From Ferdinandcohnia sp036965165 (lineage in GTDB: Bacteria > Bacillota > Bacilli > Bacillales > Bacillaceae_L): a stretch of 64,000 bases of DNA. The number at the start of each line of letters is the position of its first letter. The first letter of the stretch is position 1. The translations under genes and the position numbers were made by a program. Positions 15,511 through 25,127 of the stretch are shown here, one piece after another. Below the pieces are notes generated by a model. It did no database searches. It saw only the letters and a program-made list of their open reading frames with translations, and was not told where the DNA came from. The stretch is taken from the NCBI RefSeq assembly GCF_036965165.1, contig NZ_JBALOX010000019.1, positions 6,351 through 70,350 on the forward strand, given 5' to 3'.

Positions 15511-16611
15511 ATGAAGAAAGATAAAAACAATACAATTTTTCAGACAGATCTTCAGTATATATTTAATAAGCTTGGAAAGTCCGAAAAAGGAAAACTTAAG
15601 GATTCATCAATCTTAATAACCGGATGTGCCGGATTCTTAGGCTATTATTTAATGTCATTTTTATCCGAATATTCAGATGAAATTGGCATTAAAAAGATTA
15701 TTGGAATTGATAATTTTAAACTTGGGAAACCAAAATGGATTGAGGATCTAAGTAAATCAAATTCAAAGATTGAACTTTATTCTTTTGATATTACTGAATT
15801 TTCATCATTTGAAACGAATAAAATTAATGATGTTGATTTTATTATCCACATGGCATCAATTGCCTCACCGACCTATTATAGAAAATATCCTCTTGAAACA
15901 GTTGATGCAAATGTATTAGGACTAAGAGGTTTGCTGGATTTTTATAAGAATAAAGACATTAAAGGGTTTTTATTTTTCTCCAGCAGTGAGGTTTATGGTG
16001 ATCCATTACCGGATTATATTCCAACTTCCGAGGATTACAGAGGAAATGTGGCTATGATAGGACCGCGCGCATGCTATGATGAGGCAAAAAGATTTGGGGA
16101 GACACTTTGTTACCTATATGCCGAAAAATTCCATATGCCGATTTCTATTGTCAGACCATTTAATAATTATGGACCAGGTATGAGACTTAATGATAAGCGG
16201 GTACCGGCTGATTTTGCGAAAGCAATTATTGAAAACAAGAAGCTGGTCATGTATTCCGACGGTAAACCAACTCGAACGTTTTGTTATGTGACAGATGCAA
16301 TCACTGGATATTTAAAGGCATTACTATATGAACCTTTTGACTACTTTAATATAGGTATTGATAAACCCGAAATTTCGATAAAAGAATTGGCTAGGATTTA
16401 TAAAGAGGCAGGCTTAGCTATTTATGGGTTTAATCAATCAATCGAATTTAGAGAATCTGATGAACAGAGCTATTTAACACATAATCCATTAAGAAGATGT
16501 CCCGATATTACAAAGGCTAGAGAACTGTTAAAATATTCGCCTTCTATTTCTATTGATGAAGGTGTGCATCGCTTTCTAACCTTTTTGAAAGAAGGGGGGG
16601 GAATTCAGTGA
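15511..16611 (+). CDS. NAD-dependent sugar-nucleotide epimerase/decarboxylase
   Basis: 366 residues from the ATG at 15511, which has AGGTGG behind it; the frame extends to 15454 without a ribosome site. It is an extended short-chain dehydrogenase: NAD motif GCAGFLGYY, SSSEVYG with catalytic Ser, and PRACYDEAKRFGE holding the Tyr-x-x-x-Lys-like pair. It is closest in pattern to UDP-glucuronate decarboxylases, which suits the UDP-glucose dehydrogenase that overlaps its end by four bases. Together they could make UDP-glucuronate and then UDP-xylose or its 4-keto form (inference). The exact product is not determined by sequence. Confidence 0.75.
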   Translation: MKKDKNNTIFQTDLQYIFNKLGKSEKGKLKDSSILITGCAGFLGYYLMSFLSEYSDEIGIKKIIGIDNFKLGKPKWIEDLSKSNSKIELYSFDITEFSSFETNKINDVDFIIHMASIASPTYYRKYPLETVDANVLGLRGLLDFYKNKDIKGFLFFSSSEVYGDPLPDYIPTSEDYRGNVAMIGPRACYDEAKRFGETLCYLYAEKFHMPISIVRPFNNYGPGMRLNDKRVPADFAKAIIENKKLVMYSDGKPTRTFCYVTDAITGYLKALLYEPFDYFNIGIDKPEISIKELARIYKEAGLAIYGFNQSIEFRESDEQSYLTHNPLRRCPDITKARELLKYSPSISIDEGVHRFLTFLKEGGGIQ

Positions 16612-17861
16612 TTACCGTGATCGGCCTAGGCTTTGTTGGATTGACAACTGCTTTGGGGTTTAGCGATAAAGGGTATAGTGTTTACGGCTATGATATTGAT
16701 CAAAAGAAAAAAGAGAAGTTAAGAAATGGGACTATTCCCTTTTATGAACCGTATCTTGATGAGAAATTAAATCAGCATTTAAACAAAGGTTTTACGATTG
16801 TTGATGATTTACAGGAAGCTGTAAATAATAGTAAAGTTATCTTTCTTTGTGTTGGAACCCCGAGTAAACCAGATGGGGGTGCATATTTAGGCTATATTTT
16901 GGATGCAATTAAAAGTATAGCTGCATATATAAAAAAGCCGAACTTTAAAGTGCTGGTTCTTAAATCGACCATTCCTCCATCAACGACAAGCGAAAGTATT
17001 AAACCGTATATAGAAAGTCTGGGTTTTAACGTTGGTGTTGATATTGGTTTAACTAATAATCCTGAGTTTTTAAGAGAAGGTTATGCCTGGGAAGATTTTA
17101 TTAATCCAGATCGAATTGTTATTGGTCAGGAAGAAGATAAAAGCGGACAGATCGTGGAAAAAATGTATCAGTCATTTAATGCCCCTATCTATAGGGTTAG
17201 TTTAAATACGGCAGAATTTATTAAGTATTTATCTAACACTTTGCTAGCAACTCTTATTAGTTTTGCGAACGAACAGTCGTTGATCGCTAAATCCATTGGC
17301 GATATTGAAATAAAAAAATCCTTTCAAGTCTTGCATCTCGATAAAAGATGGTTTGGTGATCCAGCTAAAATGACATCCTATGTTTATCCGGGTTGTGGTT
17401 TTGGAGGCTATTGTCTTCCAAAGGATACTATGGCATTAGTTAACCAATCATTAAAGAATTCTTACTCACCAGAAATATTAAAAGGAACCTTAAGAGTAAA
17501 TGAGACAATTAAAGAATTTGTTGTAAATGATGTGGCAGTAAAAGTAGAGGAGGATGAGTATATAGGAATTCTCGGTTTAGCATTCAAGGCAAATTCAAAT
17601 GACGTAAGGGATACACCCGCAAAATCAATTATTGAAAGCTTAGTGCAAAAAGGATTTAAGAATATTATTGCCTATGACCCTATGGCCATTGAAGAGTTTA
17701 AAGAGGCTTATGGTCTTCCTATTGAATATTCACCTAGCTTAAAATCGTTACTTGAGAAAGTAAATCACGTTGTTATTTTAACAGAGTGGGATGAATTTCT
17801 ATTAAATAAAGAATCAATAAAACAAAAGAATATTTTCGACTATCGTTATATATACGATTAA
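16608..17861 (+). CDS. Nucleotide-sugar dehydrogenase (UDP-glucose 6-dehydrogenase family)
   Basis: 417 residues. The N-terminal NAD domain has GLGFVGLTTALGF (5-17), the middle has LKSTIPPSTT and TNNPEFLREGYAW, the catalytic Cys lies in GCGFGGYCLPKDT near residue 265, and the C-terminal UDP-binding domain has GLAFKANSNDVRDTPA near 325. It oxidises the C6 of a UDP-hexose in two steps to the uronate. The GTG start overlaps the previous gene by four bases. The ATYPGCGFGG form is seen in both UDP-glucose and UDP-N-acetylhexosamine dehydrogenases, so the substrate is inferred from the neighbour. Confidence 0.85.
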   Translation: MITVIGLGFVGLTTALGFSDKGYSVYGYDIDQKKKEKLRNGTIPFYEPYLDEKLNQHLNKGFTIVDDLQEAVNNSKVIFLCVGTPSKPDGGAYLGYILDAIKSIAAYIKKPNFKVLVLKSTIPPSTTSESIKPYIESLGFNVGVDIGLTNNPEFLREGYAWEDFINPDRIVIGQEEDKSGQIVEKMYQSFNAPIYRVSLNTAEFIKYLSNTLLATLISFANEQSLIAKSIGDIEIKKSFQVLHLDKRWFGDPAKMTSYVYPGCGFGGYCLPKDTMALVNQSLKNSYSPEILKGTLRVNETIKEFVVNDVAVKVEEDEYIGILGLAFKANSNDVRDTPAKSIIESLVQKGFKNIIAYDPMAIEEFKEAYGLPIEYSPSLKSLLEKVNHVVILTEWDEFLLNKESIKQKNIFDYRYIYD

Positions 17862-18221
17862 TTAAGATGATGAAAAACTGCTTGATTACTCATGTATAGG
17901 GAAATTTCAATCTGAGATGCTCTTATCCATTACCGTTTTTCTAACCCTTTTTTGTAAATTGAAGTAGTGAGCAGTACTCCACACACGTTGAGTACTGTGA
18001 GTTGATAGAATTAATTAAATAAAAAGCAAATGGGTTATGTATCGTATTCACTTGACCATTATGGAATGGATTTTATACCCTGGCAATGTTTATGCCCAAG
18101 GTCTTGAACATCTGATGTAGAGCAGTTTCTATACCGGTACCGAGGGTTTGCAGCAGTGGAAAAAGAAAGCGCTCTCTGAACCTGCCTATTTTGTGGCGAA
18201 AAACGAGGATAAAGGAGATAA
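17862..18221. other. Gap with a decayed coding end
   Basis: The last part (18118-18221) reads in the plus frame as FYTGTEGLQQWKKKALSEPA followed by YFVAKNEDKGDK and a stop that overlaps the next start. It looks like the end of a lost protein, with a stop just upstream. Nothing else is recognisable. Confidence 0.4.
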
Positions 18222-19112
18222 ATGACTATGAGTAACCCTGCCAATTCGTTGATAGACTTTATCAAAACAAGATATCCGGAGTTATCCGGAGAGCATATTT
18301 ACGAAAATAAACAGGGTTGGTCCAATCGAGTCTTTGTTATTGGCGACAGACTGATATTCCGTTTTCCGCGTACAGAAAAGGAAAAGACCTCAATGAAATT
18401 GGAACTGCGCATTTTGCCGAAGTTAAAAAAGGCACTGCCTGTAGATATTCCGGATTTCATCTATTCCTCCAGCGACTCCGATGAGATTAGGTATGTAGGG
18501 TACAAAATGATTCCTGGCATCCCACTCAAGGATATAAAATGTTTATCCGCTGCACAACGAACATTGATGGCAGAAAATTTGGGCCGTTTTCTTACAGCTC
18601 TTCATACGTTTCCGGCAGATTCTGATTTTCCACCTGCCGAACTGAAGCCAGAATATACAAAAATATATTGGGAAAATTTTTACGAAGGAATCAAGGAAAA
18701 AATATTTCCCGTGATTTCCTCTATGGAAAAGGCTAAAGTAGAGAGCTTATTTGAGGGCTTTATCATGAATCCTGAAAACTTCGTGTTTAAATGCAGCCTC
18801 ATTCACGGAGATTTGGACTCGAAACACATCCTTCATGATCCGGTAAATAAACATCTTTCGGGTATCATTGATTTTGGATCGATGAAGGTTGGAGATCCCG
18901 CATATGATTTTACAGGTATTTATAAGTCCTATGGAAAGGATTTTTTCAAGAAGGTTCTTCAATCTTATAGAGTACCGATGGACAAAGCCTTTTATGACCG
19001 GATATGTAATTTTTATGTAAAATCCATTATGTTCGAAACTCTGCTTTATGCATTAGAGACTAAAAATGACAAAGTCATTAAGGTCTATCTTAAATATTTG
19101 CAGGATTTATAA
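18222..19112 (+). CDS. Phosphotransferase of the aminoglycoside/choline kinase family
   Basis: 296 residues with a protein-kinase-like fold. The Brenner box LIHGDLDSKHIL near residue 192 carries the catalytic Asp, and GIIDFGSMKVGDPAYDF near 213 carries the metal-binding Asp. RLIFRFPR near 40 holds the ATP-anchoring residue. The pattern HGDLxxxHIL...IDFGxxxxGDPxxDF resembles APH(2'')-type enzymes, so aminoglycoside modification is possible, but many chromosomal relatives have other or unknown substrates. It starts behind AAGGAG. It is a lone gene inside the sugar block with no linked resistance or transposon genes. Confidence 0.75.
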   Translation: MTMSNPANSLIDFIKTRYPELSGEHIYENKQGWSNRVFVIGDRLIFRFPRTEKEKTSMKLELRILPKLKKALPVDIPDFIYSSSDSDEIRYVGYKMIPGIPLKDIKCLSAAQRTLMAENLGRFLTALHTFPADSDFPPAELKPEYTKIYWENFYEGIKEKIFPVISSMEKAKVESLFEGFIMNPENFVFKCSLIHGDLDSKHILHDPVNKHLSGIIDFGSMKVGDPAYDFTGIYKSYGKDFFKKVLQSYRVPMDKAFYDRICNFYVKSIMFETLLYALETKNDKVIKVYLKYLQDL

Positions 19113-19668
19113 AATTAGTGAAGTTTAAGGGACTATCAGAATGGAACTAAATCAGAAGAAAACTTGCCGCCTGATACCGAGCAATTATCTGATTTCGCCA
19201 TACACTGGCAATTTTCAATGATAGAGGCACATCTTTCATCAATATTGTATTGAGACAATACAACAGAACGAGCTTGCCTCGTTATCTCTTCCAAAAACAG
19301 GTATCACAAGTATGTAAGGTTTTTAGTAATTAATAACAAATGCACGAAATGGATCTCACATTTCGTGCATTAATTTGTGATAGTAATTAATATATAAACT
19401 TTAGACTGGGATTGTATAAATGCATTTTTATAAAGTACTTTTAACACCAAACGATGATTTTATAGGGTACATTTTATTATAAAGCCAGCCTTTTTCCTTA
19501 TTCAATTTGTTTCTGAGGCTTATTTTGGGGGATATATGTTAGCTTTCGGTATATTAGGTTAAATAGATAAACGTAAGAGAGGTCAATTAAAAATGGAGAT
19601 AAAAGGGAATAAACACATTTAACTCCCTAATTCGCCCTCATTTATTGTAAAAAGAGAAATAGTCCTGT
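19113..19668. other. Gene-free stretch
   Basis: 556 bases. Apart from the hairpin at 19339-19371, no convincing coding frame is seen. It separates the phosphotransferase from the two convergent glycosyltransferases. Confidence 0.5.
19339..19371 (+). terminator. Perfect hairpin downstream of the phosphotransferase
   Basis: AATGCACGAAATG pairs perfectly with CATTTCGTGCATT around loop GATCTCA. It is followed by TAATTTGT, so it is a weak T-run terminator. Confidence 0.6.
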
Positions 19669-20616
19669 TCAGTTGTTGCTATATTTATAGTAATGTATAG
19701 CTTTTTCTCTGCTTAACTTTTCGAAAAATCCATAGGTGAAAGTATCATCAATGGACTTAACCCTCTTGATAGCTTTTTGAATTGCTTTTATATAGGGAAT
19801 GTAAACATGATTTATAGTATCTTCGTTCACCCGAGAATAATAACATAAGTCAAACTCAAGCTCGTTTATTATTGCAAAACCGCTAAAATGATAAACAACC
19901 AGTTTTTGATTATTGATATATACCTCACTGTCACTAGCGTTAAATTCTGGGGTACTTTCATAATTTCCTTCATTCCATGGTCCTATATTGATTCCTGGGT
20001 TGTTTGATATTATAACACCTGAAAACAGCTCAGGCCATTTATTCAAATACTTTTGGTCTGTCCAAAGATCCTCCTCATGCCAATGAAAACACCATTCCAA
20101 ACACTTCGTTCTCCACCATTCAAGGCATTGAAAAGCATTTGAATCTCTCTTAAAGCCAATTAACCCTGCCTGATATGTGCCTGAATCTTCAATATTTTTG
20201 GCAAGTCTTTGTTCGCAAATAAAAATGGAACCATCTCCCCATTGATTAAGGATCGATTTTGGATCTGAGTAGAAATATAAATCCCCGTCAATATACATTA
20301 TGGAGTTAATAAAATTATAGTTATTCAGGAGATATAGGACAAAGGGGGATTTTAAAGTAAAACTATACTCATGTGATGTTCGAGACTTTTTTACGGAAAG
20401 AAGCTGCTCATCTTCGATACTCTCTAATGGAATAATGGTTACATTCTTTAAATTCATCCTTTTGAGGAATTGTTGAGAAATATCATCTAAGCAGCATATC
20501 CAGAGGTGAAAATTCTTTGCGTGCTTTTCTAAGGAGTCGTGTAGAGCTAGACCCTTTAATAAATACTCTTTTCCAATAATAGTGCAAAAATGATAGAATT
20601 CCATACTTGTATTCAA
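19669..20616 (-). CDS. Glycosyltransferase, single domain
   Basis: 315 residues, GT-A-like. The N-terminus (EFYHFCTIIGKEYLLKGLAL) matches the start of each domain of the neighbouring 490-residue protein. The metal-binding DxD is in YIDGDLYF near residue 109. GFKRDSNAFQCLEWWRTKC and WTDQKYLNKWPELF are shared family blocks, and a histidine in VVYHFSGF resembles the C-terminal metal ligand of such enzymes. Donor and acceptor are unknown. It follows the two-domain gene by 19 bases on the same strand. Confidence 0.75.
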   Translation of the reverse strand: MNTSMEFYHFCTIIGKEYLLKGLALHDSLEKHAKNFHLWICCLDDISQQFLKRMNLKNVTIIPLESIEDEQLLSVKKSRTSHEYSFTLKSPFVLYLLNNYNFINSIMYIDGDLYFYSDPKSILNQWGDGSIFICEQRLAKNIEDSGTYQAGLIGFKRDSNAFQCLEWWRTKCLEWCFHWHEEDLWTDQKYLNKWPELFSGVIISNNPGINIGPWNEGNYESTPEFNASDSEVYINNQKLVVYHFSGFAIINELEFDLCYYSRVNEDTINHVYIPYIKAIQKAIKRVKSIDDTFTYGFFEKLSREKAIHYYKYSNN

Positions 20617-20635
20617 TCCTCCTACCTATTTGAAC

Positions 20636-22108
20636 TTAATCATTAGACCTTTTAATACTTTTATCTCTCCACATCCAAAGGAAATTGAATGCGTCTTTCT
20701 CACGTTTGAATCCTATTAAGCTTGTCAGATTGACTCCATACTCTTGTTGAGTATCCTGATCCATTTCGTTCTTCCAAATGAAAACAGGATTTTCCTTCCA
20801 CTTACTGAATGCATTTGTCACATTAGAATTAAAACGAGCGTTCGGATCAACATATATCATATAGCGGATATTATAGTTGTTCTTTAAAATGTAAAATATC
20901 AATGGTGCTTTTAAAGTTCTACAGTATTCAGATGCATTGCGAGTATTCTTGACATTTAAAAGTTCCTGATCCTCAATATTCTTAATATCTATTAGAATTA
21001 CATTTTCTAATTCCATATTAACCAGTGTATTATAGGTGATATCATCCAAGCAGCATATCCAGAGACGAAATTCGTTTGCATGCATTCTTAGAGAATTGTA
21101 AAATTCCAAGCCTTCAGACAAGTCTTTCTCACTGATGATTATACAGTAGTTATATTTGTCCTCGTATCCATCTACATTACTCGCCAGATTGAAATAATTT
21201 TTAATGATTCTACCGTTTGGAGTCTGTTTATAATAAAAATCCTTATCAATATTAGAAATGATATCCATTACCTCATTACACGCTTGGATATAAGGAACAA
21301 ATATCCATTGTATAATCTGATCAGTGGGGAAATGGCCATGCGCACATAAATCAAACTCATTTCCATTAAAATATTTGAATCCATAGTAATGGAATAATAG
21401 TAGTTTATCTCCATTGATATATAGATTTTCATCTTCTTTGGTAACCGTATTTTGAGATAAAATAAACAGATTGGCGTTAATTCCAAGGTTCCCTGCAACA
21501 CCAACATTATCAAACCTTGTTACCCAATCATTTACGTACATCTGGTCGCTCCATCTGCCATTTTCAGGTTTATCAAAGCACCAGTCAATCAATTTTTCTC
21601 TAAACCATTGGAGGCATCGAAGCGCATTTTGATCTCTTTTGAATCCCATAAAACCAGTATTGTAAACTCCATATATCTTACTTAACCATTCATATTCTCC
21701 TTTATATTGCTCTTCTGTTAGAAATACGGAGTAATTGCCCCACTCATCAAATATGGGTTGGGGATCTGAGAGAAAGGCTGTATCACCGTCCAACCATATA
21801 ATATGGTCCAGCTCAGAAAAGTGATTTAATAGGTATAACAATATCGATGCCTTACTCGTCCAAATATATTCTTTATCATTGCGTGTACTTTTTATATTTG
21901 CCAATTCCCAATCATCATTTTCTACATCTTTCATACTTATCAGTGTTACGTTACTCAGTTCCATTTTTTCCAATAAGTATTTCACTTCATCCTGAGCACA
22001 TATAATAAAGAAATGAAAGTCCTTATCATGTTTTTGTAGTGAATTATATAAGACCAGTCCCTTGTAAATATAATCCTTACTATAGGTTGAACAGTAGTAG
22101 TGTGTCAA
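20636..22108 (-). CDS. Tandem glycosyltransferase with a degenerate second domain
   Basis: 490 residues: one complete GT-A-like domain (1 to about 310) with WLDGDTAF at 105-112 and LLFHYYGF, then a partial repeat (about 330-490) that begins YCIIISEKDLSEGLEFYNSL. In the repeat the DxD has become DPN (YVDPNARF) and the protein stops where the single-domain neighbour goes on with the acceptor region. The second half is therefore likely non-catalytic, perhaps structural or decaying. The gene probably arose by in-frame duplication of the same ancestor as 19669-20616. Confidence 0.72.
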   Translation of the reverse strand: MTHYYCSTYSKDYIYKGLVLYNSLQKHDKDFHFFIICAQDEVKYLLEKMELSNVTLISMKDVENDDWELANIKSTRNDKEYIWTSKASILLYLLNHFSELDHIIWLDGDTAFLSDPQPIFDEWGNYSVFLTEEQYKGEYEWLSKIYGVYNTGFMGFKRDQNALRCLQWFREKLIDWCFDKPENGRWSDQMYVNDWVTRFDNVGVAGNLGINANLFILSQNTVTKEDENLYINGDKLLLFHYYGFKYFNGNEFDLCAHGHFPTDQIIQWIFVPYIQACNEVMDIISNIDKDFYYKQTPNGRIIKNYFNLASNVDGYEDKYNYCIIISEKDLSEGLEFYNSLRMHANEFRLWICCLDDITYNTLVNMELENVILIDIKNIEDQELLNVKNTRNASEYCRTLKAPLIFYILKNNYNIRYMIYVDPNARFNSNVTNAFSKWKENPVFIWKNEMDQDTQQEYGVNLTSLIGFKREKDAFNFLWMWRDKSIKRSND

Positions 22109-22421
22109 AACCTTAACACCCCTTAATAGCGTAAGTATAGTACTTATTTAACATAAGTAATATTTCTTCCTAAATGCAGCCCTTGGTTATTAGTGCATCA
22201 AGAAGTAATGATTTCTTCTTAAAACACTCTAGTTTTTAACTAAACCTTCACCTTTGTATCAGTTAACTAATTTAGAATATGTTGTTGGAGAAAAAATGTT
22301 ACGACAATACCCATGTACAATCATAAGTTTTAATAGGGGCCCGTTTTTTGGAAATTCCATTAGCATTTTGCCTTTATACACATAGTATTAATTGACAATA
22401 TGAAAACACATCGATAATGAT

Positions 22422-22589
22422 CAACCAATCTTTGAAAATAAACCATTAAGAAAACTATTGCGGGATAATCAATTGACAGTTTATCAACATGAGGGGTTTT
22501 GGCAATGTATTGAAACAATGAAAAATTTTCAAATAATCAATGAACAATGGGCTAATATAGGTCATGGGTTAAATTGTAAAGAAGTGGAG
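22422..22589 (+). pseudogene. RfbF C-terminal remnant fused in frame to the next gene
   Basis: The frame upstream of the dehydrogenase reads FENKPLRKLLRDNQ then YQHEGFWQCIETMKNF, the characteristic end of glucose-1-phosphate cytidylyltransferases (compare GFWYPMDTLRDKRYL at the end of the intact gene at 14541). The rest of that enzyme is gone. It runs without a stop into the short-chain dehydrogenase. Confidence 0.7.
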
Positions 22590-23552
22590 ATGTGTACTGT
22601 GACAGGTGCTTTTACCAATAAAAGAGTGTTAATTACCGGAGCTAGCGGATTTATAGGATCCCACCTCGTTAGAAGAATGGTTGAGGAAAATGCTGAAGTA
22701 AATATTATAGTAAGAGAAGGATCCGATTTATGGCGGATTGAGAGTCATTTAAAAGACATTAAAATTCATCGGGCTGATTTAAGGGACTCTGAAAAAATAG
22801 ATGTCTATATCAGAAAAATAAAACCTGATTATGTTTTTCATATGGCGGCTTACGGTGTTGATTCAAGACAAAAAGATTATTTTATTGCTGCTAATACTAA
22901 TATCATAGGCACAATGAACATGATAAATACTTTGATTTCTGTTGGATGTAAAAAGTTCTTAAATATCGGTACGTGTATGGAGTATGGAGATAAAAAAGAA
23001 ATAATTAAAGAAAATACTCACTTAGAACCATTCAATATTTATGGAAGTACTAAAGCTGCTAGTACAATTTTGGCACACCAAATTGCTGGAGAAAACAATA
23101 TTGATATCGTTACTTTAAGGGCTTATGGGGTTTATGGAGAAAATGAAGGAAATCATAAGTTTTTCCCCCATATTATCTTATCAATTCTAAATAATAAAGA
23201 TGTTGATTTAACAGGTTGTGAGCAATACAGAGATTATTGTTATATAGAGAATCTCATCGATGGTTTTGCTTTGGCTGCTCAAAATGATGCGGTAAAAAAC
23301 GAGATATTTAATATAGGTACTGGAATAATCCATCCTTTAAAATACTATGTTGACAAAGTTTTTGAAAAAATGGAAACTGTTAAGAAACCTAATTATGGAG
23401 CTGTCCCCTACAGGTCAGGAGAAGTATGGAAGCCCCACCCTGATATAAGTAAAATACAAAAATTATTAGGATGGACGCCTAAAATAGGTTTTGATGAAGG
23501 TCTGGATAGAACAATACAGTGGTATGAAAGAAACAAAGAAAAATATATGTAA
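22590..23552 (+). CDS. NAD-dependent sugar epimerase/dehydratase
   Basis: About 320 residues. Extended short-chain dehydrogenase with RVLITGASGFIGSHLVRRM as NAD motif, NIGTCMEYG, and YGSTKAAS carrying the Tyr-x-x-x-Lys pair. Candidate starts are ATG 22590 and GTG 22599; the GTG has better spacing from GTGGAG, while the frame is open further up through an RfbF remnant. CDP- or GDP-sugar reductase or epimerase activity is possible. Beside an RfbF relic, a CDP-linked sugar is a reasonable guess, not shown by the sequence. Confidence 0.75.
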   Translation: MCTVTGAFTNKRVLITGASGFIGSHLVRRMVEENAEVNIIVREGSDLWRIESHLKDIKIHRADLRDSEKIDVYIRKIKPDYVFHMAAYGVDSRQKDYFIAANTNIIGTMNMINTLISVGCKKFLNIGTCMEYGDKKEIIKENTHLEPFNIYGSTKAASTILAHQIAGENNIDIVTLRAYGVYGENEGNHKFFPHIILSILNNKDVDLTGCEQYRDYCYIENLIDGFALAAQNDAVKNEIFNIGTGIIHPLKYYVDKVFEKMETVKKPNYGAVPYRSGEVWKPHPDISKIQKLLGWTPKIGFDEGLDRTIQWYERNKEKYM

Positions 23553-23888
23553 AATATGACCTCGGAAGAAATAAAAATACTGAAAGCTTTTTATCCCTCC
23601 CACAAGTGAAATTTATGAGGACCCAACCACTGAAACATTCTCACATTAGAAAAATATAACGACGATATATCCTATATGGGACAACGAGCTTGTCGTGATG
23701 AAGAAACATTATGGCATGGTTCATCAATATTCCTCCATAAGGTTATAGTTAGTTGATGGAAATATCCATTGTACTAGATGGTCGGTCGCAGAATGCTGAA
23801 TAAAATGGCACTAGCAGAAGCTTGCGTGGGATATCTTGGGTAGGTTTAGCTTTGCTCCTACAAATTTTTTCGGAAAGAAGTGATTTTT
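23553..23888. other. Gap with decayed coding sequence
   Basis: In the plus frame near 23650-23745 a stretch reads DDISYMGQRACRDEETLW and continues a few residues to a stop. It appears to be the relic of a lost gene between the dehydrogenase and the cupin. I cannot identify it. Confidence 0.35.
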
Positions 23889-24293
23889 ATGGGGAGATTA
23901 GGTGAATTTATCAACATTGATCCGTATCAAGATAAAAGAGGCATGCTAAAAAAAATAATCAAGAAAAGTCAGCTACCGGATAGTAGTGAAGTTGGGGAAG
24001 TATATTTACTTTACTCAAACCAAAATAGTGTTAGAGGAAATCATTATCACAAAAATACCTTTGAGTATTTCACGGTTATCAGTGGTAAAGCAAAGGTGGC
24101 TTTGAAGGATTTGTCTCAAGGGGTACGTGAGGAGTTTTATATGTCTGCCGATGACAACGTTGTACTAAAGATACCTCCCTATATAGTACACGCTTTTAAC
24201 AACGAATACATTGATCCATTGATTATTCTTGCTGTGTCATCAAAAGAGTACAGTGAATCTGATACTGACACATATATTGAGGAAATTCTTTAA
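23889..24293 (+). CDS. Cupin-fold sugar-pathway protein
   Basis: 134 residues from ATG 23889 (MGRLGEF); an upstream GTG at 23880 is also in frame. The middle has the cupin pattern VRGNHYHKNTFEYFTVISGKA with the metal-type histidines and PPYIVHAF as second motif. Such cupins are dTDP-sugar 3,5-epimerase-like or the C-terminal partner domain of CapF-type reductases. It follows an SDR gene at a distance, so it probably acts on the same sugar. Confidence 0.65.
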   Translation: MGRLGEFINIDPYQDKRGMLKKIIKKSQLPDSSEVGEVYLLYSNQNSVRGNHYHKNTFEYFTVISGKAKVALKDLSQGVREEFYMSADDNVVLKIPPYIVHAFNNEYIDPLIILAVSSKEYSESDTDTYIEEIL

Positions 24294-24359
24294 CTATAAG
24301 TAAATGAATTAAATTTTAGGCTACTTTGGTAATAAAAAATAACTAACTATTCTAAATGA

Positions 24360-24482
24360 TTTACATTAGAACAATCCATACTTAATAAAGCATTCCATGG
24401 TGAAATGGGAACGAATGATCCTACAGAAGAAAGTGCAATTGAATTATTAAAAGAGTGTTTTAAGAACAATAGTGATATTTAA
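24360..24482 (+). pseudogene. Fragment of a type I restriction specificity subunit (HsdS)
   Basis: The plus frame reads EQSILNKAFHGEMGTNDP then TEESAIELLKECF to a stop. This is the typical C-terminal signature of Gram-positive HsdS subunits (SILxKAFxGELGTNDPxEES). Only about 40 residues remain and no other restriction gene is present. Confidence 0.75.
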
Positions 24483-24550
24483 TTTTTTTGACTACAATCT
24501 GACCACGAAACATATAAAACGGATTTTATTTAAGTTTATACTACATTAAA

Positions 24551-24573
24551 AAAGCCCGATAAATCAGGCTTTC
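24551..24573 (+). terminator. Small terminator
   Basis: AAAGCCCGAT and ATCAGGCTTT pair with one mismatch around AA. It lies after the HsdS fragment. Confidence 0.55.
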
Positions 24574-24813
24574 AATACATCATTTTATTTCTTAGTTTCT
24601 TCATATTTAACATATAAATAAAAGAACGTAAAAAATACGGTTTAAAAATAGTTTGTTTGGAGCAGGGTAAGGAAAAAGTCCTTACCCACTGCTCATAAAA
24701 TTGCTCATCGTCATTTTCTATTCTATTTTAGGACATTTTAAATGCAGTCTAAAAATCCCATTAAATCAATGATTCTATCAATCTATTTTCTTCTATTTTA
24801 TTACTTGATGAAT

Positions 24814-24830
24814 GGGCTTCATGATGTAAT
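24814..24830 (+). repeat. att-like core 3 (two mismatches)
   Basis: GGGCTTCATGATGTAAT differs from the groEL 3' end at two positions. It has no recognisable arm upstream, but a hairpin and integrase-tail-like sequence follow at 24935-25010. Confidence 0.55.
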
Positions 24831-24934
24831 AAAACGCCTGTGAATGTAGATTTATCAAGGGTTGAAGGTTTTTTATTCTCTCCGAACCCTTAAAAATCAC
24901 ATTTTACTCACATTTATTTTGAAATTCCTAATTG

Positions 24935-25012
24935 GAGGTTGTTTCCAAGGGTCTGATGATCCTTTGTGAAGCATCCTCTTTCATTTTTTTCGTAACATGT
25001 TTGCAGACTCTA
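24935..25012 (-). pseudogene. Integrase C-terminal fragment 3
   Basis: On the minus strand the frame reads HVTKKMKEDASQR, like the end of the recombinase at 13627. On the plus strand GAGGTTGTTTCC pairs imperfectly with the stretch ending GAAGCATCCTC. It is the most eroded of the clear copies. Confidence 0.45.
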
Positions 25013-25127
25013 AATAGAGTAAATAAAATCTTCTGACCAACGTTCGGATAATTCTGTACAGTGTGATTTAAATAATAACGAGTTCGGTATTCATGTAAGT
25101 GCCCTTAAAGATTCATAGGGACATACA

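Noticed and set aside
18059..18265. Minus-strand 68-residue frame
   Set aside because: Overlaps the start of the phosphotransferase; no ribosome site and no motif.
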